Positions 26,296-35,679 of a stretch of DNA of 64,000 nt are shown here, in pieces (position 1 is the first letter of the stretch; each line of letters begins with the position of its first letter). A program made the position numbers and the translations under genes. The notes beneath the pieces are model-generated. The model was given only the letters and a program-made list of their open reading frames with translations, did not search any database and was not told the origin of the DNA. The stretch is from Iodobacter sp. BJB302 (GTDB lineage: Bacteria; Pseudomonadota; Gammaproteobacteria; Burkholderiales; Chitinibacteraceae), in assembly GCF_002735645.1 (NCBI RefSeq), contig NZ_PDZG01000008.1, positions 34,514-98,513 on the forward strand, read 5' to 3'.

Positions 26296-27441
26296 TCAAC
26301 CAAAAATCGATTTAAACCACATGCGGATTGAATCCCATGCGCGGCCAAAGATATTGGCTTCGGGTACTTCTTCCAAAGCCACTACCGGTAATTCCACCAG
26401 CTGCTTATCATTTAAGCTTACCGTTAATTTACCTACATTCTGGCCCACTTTAATCGGGGCAATCAGCGGCTGGGTGCTGGTAAAAGCCATTTTCAGGTTT
26501 TTAGCGTCACCACGGCCCACGGTAATAAAGCGGTCTTCCAAGAAGCCCACGTTCACCTTATCTGATTTGCCTTTCCAAACCGCTACATTGGATACCGCTT
26601 GTTTGGCCGCATAAAGGCGCGGGGTTTCCTGGAACTGAATACCCCAGTTCAGTAATTTGCTTGATTCGCTTGCACGAACTTCATCGCTGGCCGTACCCAC
26701 AACAACCGAAATCAAACGGCGGCCATCGCGCTTGGTTGAAGCAACTAGGTTATATCCGGCGCTGGCGGTGTGGCCGGTTTTCATACCATCTACAAATGGA
26801 TCGCGGTACAGCAGCAGATTACGGTTAGGCTGTTTGATATTGTTGTAAGCGAATTCTTTCATCGAGTAGATAGGATAAAACTCGGGGAAATCATGGATGA
26901 TGGCGGCAGCCAGCTTGGCTAAATCGCCTACGGTCATATAGTGATCAGGATCAGGCAGGCCGGTGCTGTTTTTAAAGTTAGTGCCATTCATGCCAAGACG
27001 CTTGGCTTCTTTGGTCATCAGCTGAGCAAATACTTCTTCGCTGCCGGCAATGGCTTCGGCCAGCGTCACGCAGGCATCGTTACCACTTTGAACAATCATG
27101 CCCTTGATCAGGTTATCTACCGTAACGGGCGTTTTAGGATCAAGGAACATACGCGAGCCTTCGGTGCGCCAGCCTTTATCCGAAACGGTGAGCTGCTGAT
27201 CCAGCTTTAACTTGCCTTCTTTCACAAATTTAAAAGTGAGATATGCCGTCATCAGCTTGGTTAAAGAAGCGGGCTCTACACGCATCTCCGGATCACGGCC
27301 GGCTAGCTGAATGCCGCTTTGATAATCAGTGAGTAAATAAGCCTTTGCAGCAATATCCGGCACTGGCGGTACGAAAGCCTGTGCAGAAGTCGCAATTAAA
27401 AGGGAAAAAATAATAGCGGGGGTAGCAAGACGGGTGATCAT
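26296..27441 (-). CDS. dacC: D-alanyl-D-alanine carboxypeptidase (PBP5/6 type)
   Basis: Low-molecular-weight penicillin-binding protein that trims the terminal D-Ala of peptidoglycan pentapeptides in the periplasm. Active-site motifs are SLTK (VEPASLTKLMTAYLTF), SGN (QSGNDACVTLAEA) and KTG (GMKTGHTASAGYNLV). A C-terminal beta domain and an amphipathic tail (WDSIRMWFKSIFG) should hold it on the membrane. The start is placed at 27441 (MITRLATPAIIFSLLIATSA), giving a clean signal peptide cleaved near AQA; the frame runs to 27513 without support. First gene of the dacC-dat-lip cluster. Confidence 0.95.
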   Translation of the reverse strand: MITRLATPAIIFSLLIATSAQAFVPPVPDIAAKAYLLTDYQSGIQLAGRDPEMRVEPASLTKLMTAYLTFKFVKEGKLKLDQQLTVSDKGWRTEGSRMFLDPKTPVTVDNLIKGMIVQSGNDACVTLAEAIAGSEEVFAQLMTKEAKRLGMNGTNFKNSTGLPDPDHYMTVGDLAKLAAAIIHDFPEFYPIYSMKEFAYNNIKQPNRNLLLYRDPFVDGMKTGHTASAGYNLVASTKRDGRRLISVVVGTASDEVRASESSKLLNWGIQFQETPRLYAAKQAVSNVAVWKGKSDKVNVGFLEDRFITVGRGDAKNLKMAFTSTQPLIAPIKVGQNVGKLTVSLNDKQLVELPVVALEEVPEANIFGRAWDSIRMWFKSIFG

Positions 27442-27619
27442 GGCTGGCAGTGTGTGAGGGCTTAGAAAAATACGATTATAAAGGCAAGCAGCGGCGGATA
27501 TCGCCAAACTCACAGATAATAAGCATTATCTTTAAGGTAATAATTTGCCATTATTTGTACTGGTAATTACGCAGGCATGAAATCAGCGCGATTTCATGCC
27601 TGAATCAGGCTTAAACGGG

Positions 27620-28447
27620 TTAAAGATTAAACTCGCCTCCACCCAATTCCACCACCCTGCCCCCCACTTCTACCCGACCATCCTCTCTGATGCTTAAACG
27701 CAGATGCGCTAGGCGCCCCACTTTGTGGCCCTGAATCATGGTTGCGGCAAAAGGCAGACCCACGCCTTGCCTTAGTAAATAAGCGCCTAAATTAGCGCAG
27801 GCCGAGCCGGTGCCGTTGTCTTCCACAATCTGCCCGTGCTGCGACCAAAAATAGCGCGCGATAATCTCACCATCCTGCCAGGCCCAGACCAGCGTGCCAT
27901 CCCGCTTGCGCCCCAGCAGCACCACATCACGAAACAAATGCGATGCAGGCTGGCAAGCCAGCACATCAGCAGCAGTTGCCAGAGGAATAATCAACTGCTC
28001 TGTGCCACTGTCCACGCATAAAGCATCCCCTGCAAAAGCACTTAAAGGCAGGCCCAGTGCCGGAGCCAGGCTGGCCGCTGGCGGGCCTTCCCGGTATGAA
28101 GCCGTATTTGCCGTCAGCGTGGCAACATCACCATCAAAGCGCACCGGAATCACACCCGCTTTAAGCTCTAAATTTACCTCATCACGATCACCCCTGATCA
28201 CCGCTGCCGTGCCAAGGCTGGGGTGGCCGGCAAAAGGCATTTCATTGACAGGCGTAAAAATTCTGACCTTTGCACTGGCCACGGCGGAGGGAAAAACAAA
28301 GGTGGTTTCGGATAAATTAAGCTGAGCCGCCAATAATTGCATGCTCTGCTCATCAAGCCCGCGGGCATCGGTAAACACCGCCAGAGGATTACCTGCAAAA
28401 ATATTTTCGGCAAACACATTCACAAGACGGTATGAATAAGTAGGCAT
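27620..28447 (-). CDS. PhzF-family isomerase
   Basis: A 275-residue protein of the PhzF/diaminopimelate-epimerase-like fold. YRLVNVFAENIFAGNPLAVF, the Glu-bearing LNLSETTFVFP (the catalytic Glu of the family) and MPFAGHPSLGTA are clear, with EDNGTGSACANLGAYL in the second half. Most members have no known substrate. No phenazine genes are nearby, so phenazine synthesis should not be assumed. Confidence 0.9.
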   Translation of the reverse strand: MPTYSYRLVNVFAENIFAGNPLAVFTDARGLDEQSMQLLAAQLNLSETTFVFPSAVASAKVRIFTPVNEMPFAGHPSLGTAAVIRGDRDEVNLELKAGVIPVRFDGDVATLTANTASYREGPPAASLAPALGLPLSAFAGDALCVDSGTEQLIIPLATAADVLACQPASHLFRDVVLLGRKRDGTLVWAWQDGEIIARYFWSQHGQIVEDNGTGSACANLGAYLLRQGVGLPFAATMIQGHKVGRLAHLRLSIREDGRVEVGGRVVELGGGEFNL

Positions 28448-28849
28448 GATGCACAGCTCTCAGGATGTGGAATACGCTTAGCATCACCGATTAATGAGCA
28501 AAGCAGTAGCTACAGATTGCCCTTAAATTGATATAACAGAAATAAAAATACACCGCGAAAGTGAAAACTTTTGCCAGAGTATTCATAGCGCGTCTGACAT
28601 CGCTGCCAAGGTCTGTATAATGCCGTCGATACGCGTAGTAGCATGCCGTGCTCAGGCGGCTCGCATAAAAATTACAAGACAAAGAACAGATTTTGCCGGG
28701 TTTGCAGCGCCAATAAAGAGTTATTGGTTAAATAACACGATGAAATATGGGCTGGTCAGGTGATTTTACAGCCAGCTGATACTAAGCCCGACAGGCTGCC
28801 AGGAGCTCTCCGCACTTCGCACTTACTTGGTTCAAAAACTGGTTCAAAA
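28448..28849. other. Divergent promoter region between the PhzF-like gene and pcnB
   Basis: About 400 bases without a convincing gene. It holds the promoter at 28594-28621 for pcnB. A short frame from 28760 (GTG) joins pcnB in frame but adds an N-terminus that lacks family resemblance. Confidence 0.5.
28594..28621 (+). promoter_or_regulatory. Sigma-70 promoter for the pcnB-folK-panBC run
   Basis: CTGACA (28594-28599) and TATAAT (28616-28621) are separated by 16 bases, close to consensus. It lies about 230 bases upstream of the proposed pcnB start. Confidence 0.65.
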
Positions 28850-30160
28850 ATGATTCGCAAATTGATCGGCAAAGTATTACGCCGCCCAGGCAAACGTGTG
28901 CTGCACGCCAAACACTACGGCATCCGCCGGGAACAACTTCATTCTGGCGCACTTAAAGTGTGTGACCGCCTGCAAGATGCGGGCTTTGAAGCCTACATCG
29001 TCGGTGGCGCTGTACGGGATTTGATGCTGGATAAATCGCCCAAAGATTTTGATGTGGCCACCAGCGCCACACCAGAACAAGTACGGCATGTGTTCCACCG
29101 CTCGCGCATTATTGGCCGCCGCTTTCGCATTGTGCATGTGCCCTTTGGTGAAGAAATCATCGAAGTCACCACCTTCCGTGGCGCCAGTGAAGCCCCGACT
29201 GACGCCAGTGGCCGCATCCTGCGCGACAATGCCTATGGCGATATCGAAGAAGATGCTTCCCGCCGTGATTTCACCGTCAACGCGCTGTACTACAACCCGC
29301 GCACTGAAGAAATCCTGGATTTCCATCATGGCGTGGCCGATCTGGAAAACAAACGCCTGACCATTATTGGCGATCCGGATGTACGCTACCGCGAAGACCC
29401 GGTGCGGATGCTGCGTGCTATTCGTCTTTCGGCCAAGCTGGGCCTCTCCATTGCGCCTGCCACCAAAACACCGATTCTGATTCACGCCAAGCTTCTGGAA
29501 AACATCCCTTCAGCGCGTTTATTTGATGAAATGATGAAGCTGCTCTTATCAGGCAGTGCATGGGCGTGTTTGATGTCACTGCGCGAAAATGGCCTGCATA
29601 AGCTGCTGTTTCCGCTTTTGGAAAAACAACTCTCCAAGCCCGACACCACGGCCTTTTTGCGCAAAGCGCTGGAAAGCACCGATCTGCGGATTAACGAAGA
29701 TAAACCTGTTTCTGCCGGTTATATTTTTGCAGCCCTGCTCTGGCATGAAGTAGAAGCCGACTGGATTAAGCGCCAGGCTGCAGGTGAATACCCTGTGCCC
29801 GCTCTGGTTGAAGCCATGAATACGGTAGAGAGCAAGGTGCAAAAGCGCATGGCGATTCCGAATCGCTATGGCGCGGCCATGAAAGAAATCTGGTTATTGC
29901 AGCCCCGCTTTGAACAGCGTGTGGGCACCCGCCCATGGCGCTTAATGGAGCAGCAGCGCTTTCGCGCCGCTTATGACTTTTTGATCCTGCGTGCGGAATG
30001 CGGCATGGTTGAAAAATCGCTGGGTGATTGGTGGACACGTTTTCAAAATGCCGATGAAGACGCTCGCATGGCCCTGATGGCTGCCGCTGCAGACAATGGC
30101 AAGCCTAACCCGCAAGCTAAAAAACGCCGCCGCCGCAAACCCGGCCCTAAGGGCGAATAA
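28850..30160 (+). CDS. pcnB: Poly(A) polymerase I
   Basis: Adds poly(A) tails to RNA 3' ends, promoting decay. From the ATG at 28850 (MIRKLIGKVLRRPGKR) it has 436 residues. The nucleotidyltransferase core is VGGAVRDLMLDKSPKDFDVA with the DFD metal ligands, then RRFRIVHVPFGEEIIEVTTF and DPVRMLRAIRLSAKLG. The C-terminus is very basic (KKRRRRKPGPKGE), as in many homologues. A GTG at 28760 would add 30 residues without a ribosome binding site. First of the pcnB-folK-panB-panC run, a common betaproteobacterial order. Confidence 0.95.
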   Translation: MIRKLIGKVLRRPGKRVLHAKHYGIRREQLHSGALKVCDRLQDAGFEAYIVGGAVRDLMLDKSPKDFDVATSATPEQVRHVFHRSRIIGRRFRIVHVPFGEEIIEVTTFRGASEAPTDASGRILRDNAYGDIEEDASRRDFTVNALYYNPRTEEILDFHHGVADLENKRLTIIGDPDVRYREDPVRMLRAIRLSAKLGLSIAPATKTPILIHAKLLENIPSARLFDEMMKLLLSGSAWACLMSLRENGLHKLLFPLLEKQLSKPDTTAFLRKALESTDLRINEDKPVSAGYIFAALLWHEVEADWIKRQAAGEYPVPALVEAMNTVESKVQKRMAIPNRYGAAMKEIWLLQPRFEQRVGTRPWRLMEQQRFRAAYDFLILRAECGMVEKSLGDWWTRFQNADEDARMALMAAAADNGKPNPQAKKRRRRKPGPKGE

Positions 30161-30166
30161 GTTAAG

Positions 30167-30372
30167 TAAAACCCAAACCTTGAGCAGCACTTTAAGCTCA
30201 CAGACAGCAACGCCAGTAAAAAACGCGCTTTTTGTTATTTTTATAAAGCGCAGCGTCTTACAGACAAGCCATCGTACTGGGCATTGAATTTAGCCTTGAT
30301 GATGGCCCTGTATTTTGCTTTTAAACGCTATGTTCTGTGGCTGCCGGTCTCAAGTTTTGGGTTTCTGTTTTT
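30167..30372. repeat. Degenerate inverted-repeat element between pcnB and folK
   Basis: AAACCCAAACCTTGAG at the left and CTCAAGTTTTGGGTTT at the right are inverted copies with the same outer sequence as the CACGGAG-type elements, but the CACGGAG blocks are absent and the interior is different. A stop-free frame of about 70 codons runs through it and ends at 30376; it encodes a hydrophobic stretch but lacks a good start. Confidence 0.55.
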
Positions 30373-30397
30373 TTAGCAGTATGCAATGGATTCCCCA

Positions 30398-30886
30398 ATG
30401 AGTACGGTCGCTTTTATTGCGCTGGGTGCCAATTTGGGCCAGCCTGTTTTGCAATTGCAACACGCTTTAGATTTGCTCGCTAAACTGCCAAACAGCCAGT
30501 TGCTGCAGCAATCGGGCTTTTACAGCAGCAGCGCCATCGGCTACACCGATCAGCCCGATTTTATCAATGCCGTTGCCATGCTGAAAACCTCGCTCAGCGC
30601 AGCAGCCTTGCTGCAAGCCATGCTGGCCATAGAGGCCGAATGCGGGCGGCAGCGCACTTTTCAGGATGCGCCCCGCACCCTGGATTTAGACCTGCTGCTG
30701 TATGGCGATGCGCAGATCCGGCAAGATCATCTGATTGTGCCGCACCCGCGTATGCATCAAAGGGCGTTTGTGCTCCGGCCCCTTACAGAAATAGCCCCCG
30801 AAGTGATTATTCCAGGCCTTGGTGCCGCCAAAGATTTTCTGCCATCTGTAGCAGATCAGGCCTTAAGTGTTCTTGCCGCAGAGTAA
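30398..30886 (+). CDS. folK: 2-amino-4-hydroxy-6-hydroxymethyldihydropteridine pyrophosphokinase
   Basis: Folate-pathway kinase that pyrophosphorylates hydroxymethyl-dihydropterin using ATP. About 162 residues from the ATG at 30398 (MSTVAFIALGANLGQPVLQL), preceded by GGA; an in-frame ATG at 30386 is the alternative. Family motifs are present: YTDQPDFINAVAML and the ATP/pterin site RTLDLDLLLYGDAQI followed by LIVPHPRMHQRAFVLRPL. It lies downstream of pcnB and upstream of panB on the same strand. Confidence 0.96.
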   Translation: MSTVAFIALGANLGQPVLQLQHALDLLAKLPNSQLLQQSGFYSSSAIGYTDQPDFINAVAMLKTSLSAAALLQAMLAIEAECGRQRTFQDAPRTLDLDLLLYGDAQIRQDHLIVPHPRMHQRAFVLRPLTEIAPEVIIPGLGAAKDFLPSVADQALSVLAAE

Positions 30887-31088
30887 AAACCTGAGCGCCA
30901 GCAGATTGAAGCGCGCACTGCCATCACATGCTTGCCTGAAGAAAAACGCTGTTTTTTGAAAGAAAATGCATGGAATTTGACCCAATACTGCTTTTACGCA
31001 GCAGAACAGTCTTAAATCCGGCAGTCTCCTGATGTAGACTTGCTGCATTGCGTCACCAACGCCAAACTTCCATGGATTACCCATTACC

Positions 31089-31880
31089 ATGAAAACCACT
31101 GTTAGTACCTTGCAGAACATGAAGCAAGCCGGGCAAAAAATCACGATGCTCACTTGCTATGACGCCAGCTTTGCCAGCCTCCTAGATGATGCAGGAGTAG
31201 AAATCCTGCTCGTTGGCGATTCCTTAGGCAACGTCATTCAAGGTCACACCTCCACCCTTCCCGTCAGCCTTGCCGATATGGTTTACCACACGCGCTGTGT
31301 GGCCCGCGGCAGCAAAGATGCACTTGTGCTGGCCGATCTTCCTTTTGGCAGCTATCAGGTTTCCCCGCAGCAAGCCTACGCCAGTGCCGCCGAGCTGATG
31401 GCAGCAGGCGCTGAAATGGTGAAGCTGGAAGGCGGCATGATTATGGCCGAGACAGTTGATTTCTTAGCTAACCGCGGCATTCCGGTCTGTACCCATATTG
31501 GCTTGCAACCGCAATCAGTGAATGTTTATGGCGGCTATAAAGTTCAGGGAAAAAGTGAATTTGACGCCGAAGTGCTCAAACGCGACGCCCTTGCCCACCA
31601 GGCTGCAGGCGCGGCCCTTGTGCTGATGGAAATGGTGCCGGCTCATGTTGCAAAAGCCGTTACAGAAGCCCTTACCGTACCAACAATCGGTATTGGCGCA
31701 GGCGTAGATGTTGATGGCCAGGTCTTGGTTCTGCACGATATGCTGGCCGTTTACCCTGGCAAAAAAGCCCGCTTTGTTAAAAACTTTATGGCAGGCAGCC
31801 ACAGCATTCAAGCCGCCGTTGAGGCCTATGTAAAAGCAGTGAAAAGCATGACTTTCCCCGCTGATGAACATAGCTTTTAA
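31089..31880 (+). CDS. panB: 3-methyl-2-oxobutanoate hydroxymethyltransferase
   Basis: First committed pantothenate enzyme; transfers a hydroxymethyl group from methylene-tetrahydrofolate to alpha-ketoisovalerate. It is 263 residues. Conserved blocks [48 protein letters not shown] and [20 protein letters not shown] are clear, as is [20 protein letters not shown]. It needs folate, which fits its place after folK. panC follows after 69 bases. Confidence 0.98.
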   Translation: MKTTVSTLQNMKQAGQKITMLTCYDASFASLLDDAGVEILLVGDSLGNVIQGHTSTLPVSLADMVYHTRCVARGSKDALVLADLPFGSYQVSPQQAYASAAELMAAGAEMVKLEGGMIMAETVDFLANRGIPVCTHIGLQPQSVNVYGGYKVQGKSEFDAEVLKRDALAHQAAGAALVLMEMVPAHVAKAVTEALTVPTIGIGAGVDVDGQVLVLHDMLAVYPGKKARFVKNFMAGSHSIQAAVEAYVKAVKSMTFPADEHSF

Positions 31881-31949
31881 GCCACTGTCTCTGCAGCCCG
31901 GGGCAGGTTTTACCCGCCTTGGGCGCTGTACTTTTAACTACGGTTATTT

Positions 31950-32789
31950 ATGAAAATCATCCATAGCATTGAAGAGCTGCGCGCATGGCGTGCCACAGTT
32001 GGCACGGTTGCCTTTGTCCCCACCATGGGCAATTTACACGCCGGCCACATGACCTTAATTGATGCTGCACGCAAAGAAGCTGAGCATATTGTGGTCAGTA
32101 TTTTTGTAAACCGCCTGCAATTTGGCCAAGGCGAAGATTTTGAAATCTATCCGCGTACCTTAGAGCAAGATGCCGCGCTGATTGCAGCGCAGGGTGGCGT
32201 GGATGTGATTTTTGCACCAGACGAAAAAGTACTCTATCCCAAAGTGATCCAGCAATATCAGGTAGAACCGCCTGCAATACAAGATGAGCTGTGCGGCGCA
32301 TTCCGCCCGGGCCATTTCCGTGGCGTAGCAACGGTGGTCACCAAGCTGTTTAATATTGTGCAGCCTAATGTAGCCTGCTTCGGAAAAAAAGATTACCAGC
32401 AGCTTTTTGTTATTAAAAGCATGGTGGAAGACTTAAACCAGCCAATCAGGATTGTGCCTGTAGATACAGGCCGTGCAGCAGATGGCTTAGCGCTTTCTTC
32501 CCGCAACGGCTATCTCAGCGCGGCACATAAGCTTGAAGCCACCCGCATTTATCATCATCTGAGCCGCATGAAAGCCGCCATTGAAGCGGGAGAGCGTGAT
32601 TACGAGCGCCTCAGCGCAGAAACCACCGGCGACTTACTGGCTCACGGCTGGGTTAGCGTGGATTATGTAGAAATGCGTAATGCACTAACGCTCAAACCTG
32701 CGGCAGTGAACGATCACCAGCTAGTGATCCTGATCGCCGCACGCCTGGGCCACACCCGCCTGATTGATAATATCGAAATCAGCTTGTAA
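31950..32789 (+). CDS. panC: Pantothenate synthetase
   Basis: Joins pantoate and beta-alanine with ATP to make pantothenate, using the products of panB/panE and panD. It is 279 residues. The HIGH-like nucleotide motif is [37 protein letters not shown] and [17 protein letters not shown] are also typical. Last gene of the run, followed at once by a palindrome that overlaps its stop codon. Confidence 0.98.
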   Translation: MKIIHSIEELRAWRATVGTVAFVPTMGNLHAGHMTLIDAARKEAEHIVVSIFVNRLQFGQGEDFEIYPRTLEQDAALIAAQGGVDVIFAPDEKVLYPKVIQQYQVEPPAIQDELCGAFRPGHFRGVATVVTKLFNIVQPNVACFGKKDYQQLFVIKSMVEDLNQPIRIVPVDTGRAADGLALSSRNGYLSAAHKLEATRIYHHLSRMKAAIEAGERDYERLSAETTGDLLAHGWVSVDYVEMRNALTLKPAAVNDHQLVILIAARLGHTRLIDNIEISL

Positions 32790-32823
32790 TCAAATGAGCG
32801 GGCAAATTGCCCGCTCATTTGAT
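32789..32823. terminator. Palindromic terminator after panC
   Basis: ATCAAATGAGCGGGC and GCCCGCTCATTTGAT pair over 15 bases around a short loop, starting in the panC stop codon. No long T run follows, so termination may be partial or the hairpin may protect the 3' end. Confidence 0.6.
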
Positions 32824-33144
32824 GCTCAGGAACAACATCCCAATAAGTGCATGAGCACGCTGCAACACATCGGCCTGCCCGCTTTAAACCCCTTATCCGC
32901 CCCGCCACGCCTTGCTGTTTCTGCATCCCAAATGCGGTTCTCCCTTGTTCATCCCCGCTATCCAAAGCCATTTTTCATAAATAAACCTGATAAAACCGGG
33001 CAAAGGTAAGCCATTACGCCTGCCTGCTTGCAAAAAACTTATTGGCAAGACAAGGCAATAAATAGCTTCTTCTACTAAATTGAGGGAATGCCGACAGATT
33101 AAACAGATGCCCAGCATGCAACACCTTTCTATATCGAACACGCC
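32824..33144. other. Intergenic region upstream of the signalling cluster
   Basis: About 320 bases that should contain the promoter of the kinase-phosphatase-cyclase run. It includes CAGGCAATTT-like AT-rich stretches but no clear -35/-10 pair, operator or repeat could be assigned. Confidence 0.4.
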
Positions 33145-35679
33145 ATGAAAGCAGCCTTCTTAAAAAAAGACGGGGTAATCGGTGTCGCCGTGCTGCTGGT
33201 GTATCTGGCTACTTTGCTGTTTACCTCTTTGATATCCAGCCTGGAGCAGCGCGCTTACGATGCCGGGGTAAAGCTGACTTCCCGCAATATTGATGCGCGG
33301 ATTGCCGTTATCGCCATTGATCAGACCAGTATCGACAATATCGGGCGTTGGCCATGGTCACGTGAAATTCATGCCCAGCTGATTGATAAGCTGGCCGGCG
33401 CAGGGGCCAAAGTGATTGCCACAAGCGTGTTCTTTACCGAGCCCCAGCAAGACCGGGGCCTTGTATATATCGAAAAACTGTATCGCCTGTATAAGGAAGA
33501 CGCCTCAGCGCCCAATAGCGTGACATGGGCGGCCATGGGGTCGGTGTTTAACGAAGCAGTTGTTAAGCTCAATGTGGATCAGCAGCTGGCAGGCAGCATA
33601 GCTAAGGCGGGTAATGTCATCCTGCCCATGCTGTTTGAATTAGGCGAGGCGCAGGGCGAGCCAGATAAACCGCTGCAGCCTGCCGTCAGAAAATGGGAGC
33701 TGGAAGCCACGGGCAACCCCGCTAATGGCTGGCCCACTTCGGCCAGAGGCGCAACTCAACCTTTAAGCATGATTGCAGCCAGTGCCGCAGGGATTGGCAG
33801 CGAAAGCATTGTGCCGGATGACGATGGCGTAGTGCGCAGCATTCCGCTGGCAGTGCGTTACTTCGATCAGATTTATCCAACCTTCCCGCTTGTAGCTGCG
33901 GCCAGAAGCCTGAACCTTGGCCCTAAGCAAATTAAACTCAGCCTTGGCGAATCAATCAGCCTTGCAAATGTAAAACTGCCGGTCAGCGCCGATGCTGCTT
34001 TTCGCCCTTATTTCTACCCCAACCAAAATGGCAAGGCCGCCTTTCCTGTTGATTCTTTTTACGATGTGCAGGCAGGGAAAATTCCGCTGGATAAATACAA
34101 AGGCAAAATTGTACTGATAGGTGCAACCGCACTGGGCATCGGCTCATCTTTAGTCACGCCCATTTCCCCTAATGAAGCCCCCGTGATCATTGCGGCCCAC
34201 ACCTTATCCAGCCTGCTGCAACAACATTATTTTGTATCCCCATCGTGGAGCCCGCTGTTTTCACTGGCGCTGGCGCTTCTGATTACCCTCTATCTTTGCC
34301 TGCTGCTGCCTAAGCTCAAAGCCGGCCCGGCAGCCATGCTGACCAGTGCCCTCTTTCTGCTGCTTTTAATCAGCCACTTTGTGCTGATGAGCCAATCCAT
34401 GCTGTGGATTCATTTAATGGGGCCAGCCAGCTTATTACTGCTCGGCCACGGTTTACTCACCACCAAACGCTATTTAATCAGCGAGCAAAAAGAAGAAAAA
34501 TCGACCGCAGAATCTGCCGAATCCAACCGCATGCTGGGCATGGCTTTTCAGGGGCAGGGCCAGCTGGATATGGCGTTTGAAAAACTGTCCAAAGTGCCTT
34601 TAGACGATGGAATGATGGGGGTTTTATATAACCTGGCGCTGGATTTTGAAAGAAAGCGTCAGTTTAATAAGGCCGAAGCGGTTTACCAGTATATGGCAGG
34701 CCACAATCCAAAATACCGTGATCTGGAAGCCAAATTAAAACGTGCGCATCAGATGTCAGAAACCGTGATGCTGGGGGGGGGCTCAGGCGGCGGCGTCAAT
34801 GGCAGCATGCTGCTGGAAGACGGCAGCGTAGAAAAACCCATGCTGGGGCGCTATCAGGTTGAAAAAGAGCTGGGCAAGGGGGCGATGGGCATCGTCTACC
34901 TTGGCAAAGACCCCAAAATTGGCCGTGATGTGGCGATCAAAACCATGTCGCTCTCGCAAGAATTTGAAGCAGATCAGCTGGATGAAGCCCGGCAGCGTTT
35001 TTTCAGAGAGGCCGAAACTGCCGGGCGGCTCAATCATCCCAATATCGTCACAATTTTTGATGCGGGTGAAGAGCACGACCTCTGTTATATCGCCATGGAA
35101 TTCCTTAAAGGCAAGGATTTACTGGCCTATACCAAGGTGGACCATTTATTGCCATTGGTCGATTGTGCAAGTATTGTCAGGCAGGTTGCAGAGGCCCTGC
35201 AGTATGCGCATGTGCAACACGTAGTCCACCGCGATATCAAGCCCGCCAATATTATGTATGAGCCCACCGAAAAAATCGTAAAAGTGACCGATTTCGGTAT
35301 CGCCAGAATTACTGATTCAAGTAAAACCCGCACCGGCATGGTTTTGGGGACACCGTCTTATATGTCGCCCGAGCAGCTTTCAGGCAAAAAAATAGATGGC
35401 CGCTCTGATTTATTTTCCCTGGGGGTCATGCTTTACCAGCTCAGTACCGGCAGTCTGCCTTTCACCGGTGAATCGATGGCCGAACTTATGTACAAAATAG
35501 CCAATGATGCACCGCAGGACCCCCGGCTGATTAACCCTCAATTACCGCCCATGCTGGCTGCTATTATTATGAAAGCCTTACAAAAAGACGAAACCACCCG
35601 CTTCCAGACTGGCGCACACTTTGCGGCCGCGATGGCTAAGCTTGAAGCCGGATTACGCACAAGAGAAGCTAATGCTTAA
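33145..35679 (+). CDS. CHASE2-domain transmembrane Ser/Thr protein kinase
   Basis: An 844-residue sensor kinase. An N-terminal membrane helix (about 12-30) precedes a periplasmic CHASE2 domain (about 35-360; IAVIAIDQTSIDNIGRWPWS and GKIVLIGATALGIGSSLVTP). Three membrane helices follow (about 369-447), then a cytoplasmic TPR-like linker and a complete Hanks-type kinase (about 566-835). Visible catalytic residues: glycine loop LGKGAMGIVYLG, Lys599 (VAIK), HRDIKPAN with Asp697, DFG Asp716, and GTPSYMSPEQ. A G9 run (34773-34781) lies in the Gly-rich linker just after Thr540 in SETVMLG, a likely phosphosite. The PP2C gene overlaps its end. Confidence 0.93.
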   Translation: MKAAFLKKDGVIGVAVLLVYLATLLFTSLISSLEQRAYDAGVKLTSRNIDARIAVIAIDQTSIDNIGRWPWSREIHAQLIDKLAGAGAKVIATSVFFTEPQQDRGLVYIEKLYRLYKEDASAPNSVTWAAMGSVFNEAVVKLNVDQQLAGSIAKAGNVILPMLFELGEAQGEPDKPLQPAVRKWELEATGNPANGWPTSARGATQPLSMIAASAAGIGSESIVPDDDGVVRSIPLAVRYFDQIYPTFPLVAAARSLNLGPKQIKLSLGESISLANVKLPVSADAAFRPYFYPNQNGKAAFPVDSFYDVQAGKIPLDKYKGKIVLIGATALGIGSSLVTPISPNEAPVIIAAHTLSSLLQQHYFVSPSWSPLFSLALALLITLYLCLLLPKLKAGPAAMLTSALFLLLLISHFVLMSQSMLWIHLMGPASLLLLGHGLLTTKRYLISEQKEEKSTAESAESNRMLGMAFQGQGQLDMAFEKLSKVPLDDGMMGVLYNLALDFERKRQFNKAEAVYQYMAGHNPKYRDLEAKLKRAHQMSETVMLGGGSGGGVNGSMLLEDGSVEKPMLGRYQVEKELGKGAMGIVYLGKDPKIGRDVAIKTMSLSQEFEADQLDEARQRFFREAETAGRLNHPNIVTIFDAGEEHDLCYIAMEFLKGKDLLAYTKVDHLLPLVDCASIVRQVAEALQYAHVQHVVHRDIKPANIMYEPTEKIVKVTDFGIARITDSSKTRTGMVLGTPSYMSPEQLSGKKIDGRSDLFSLGVMLYQLSTGSLPFTGESMAELMYKIANDAPQDPRLINPQLPPMLAAIIMKALQKDETTRFQTGAHFAAAMAKLEAGLRTREANA

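Noticed and set aside
27620..28447. Phenazine biosynthesis gene
   Set aside because: PhzF-fold proteins are mostly unrelated to phenazine and no other phz genes are near.
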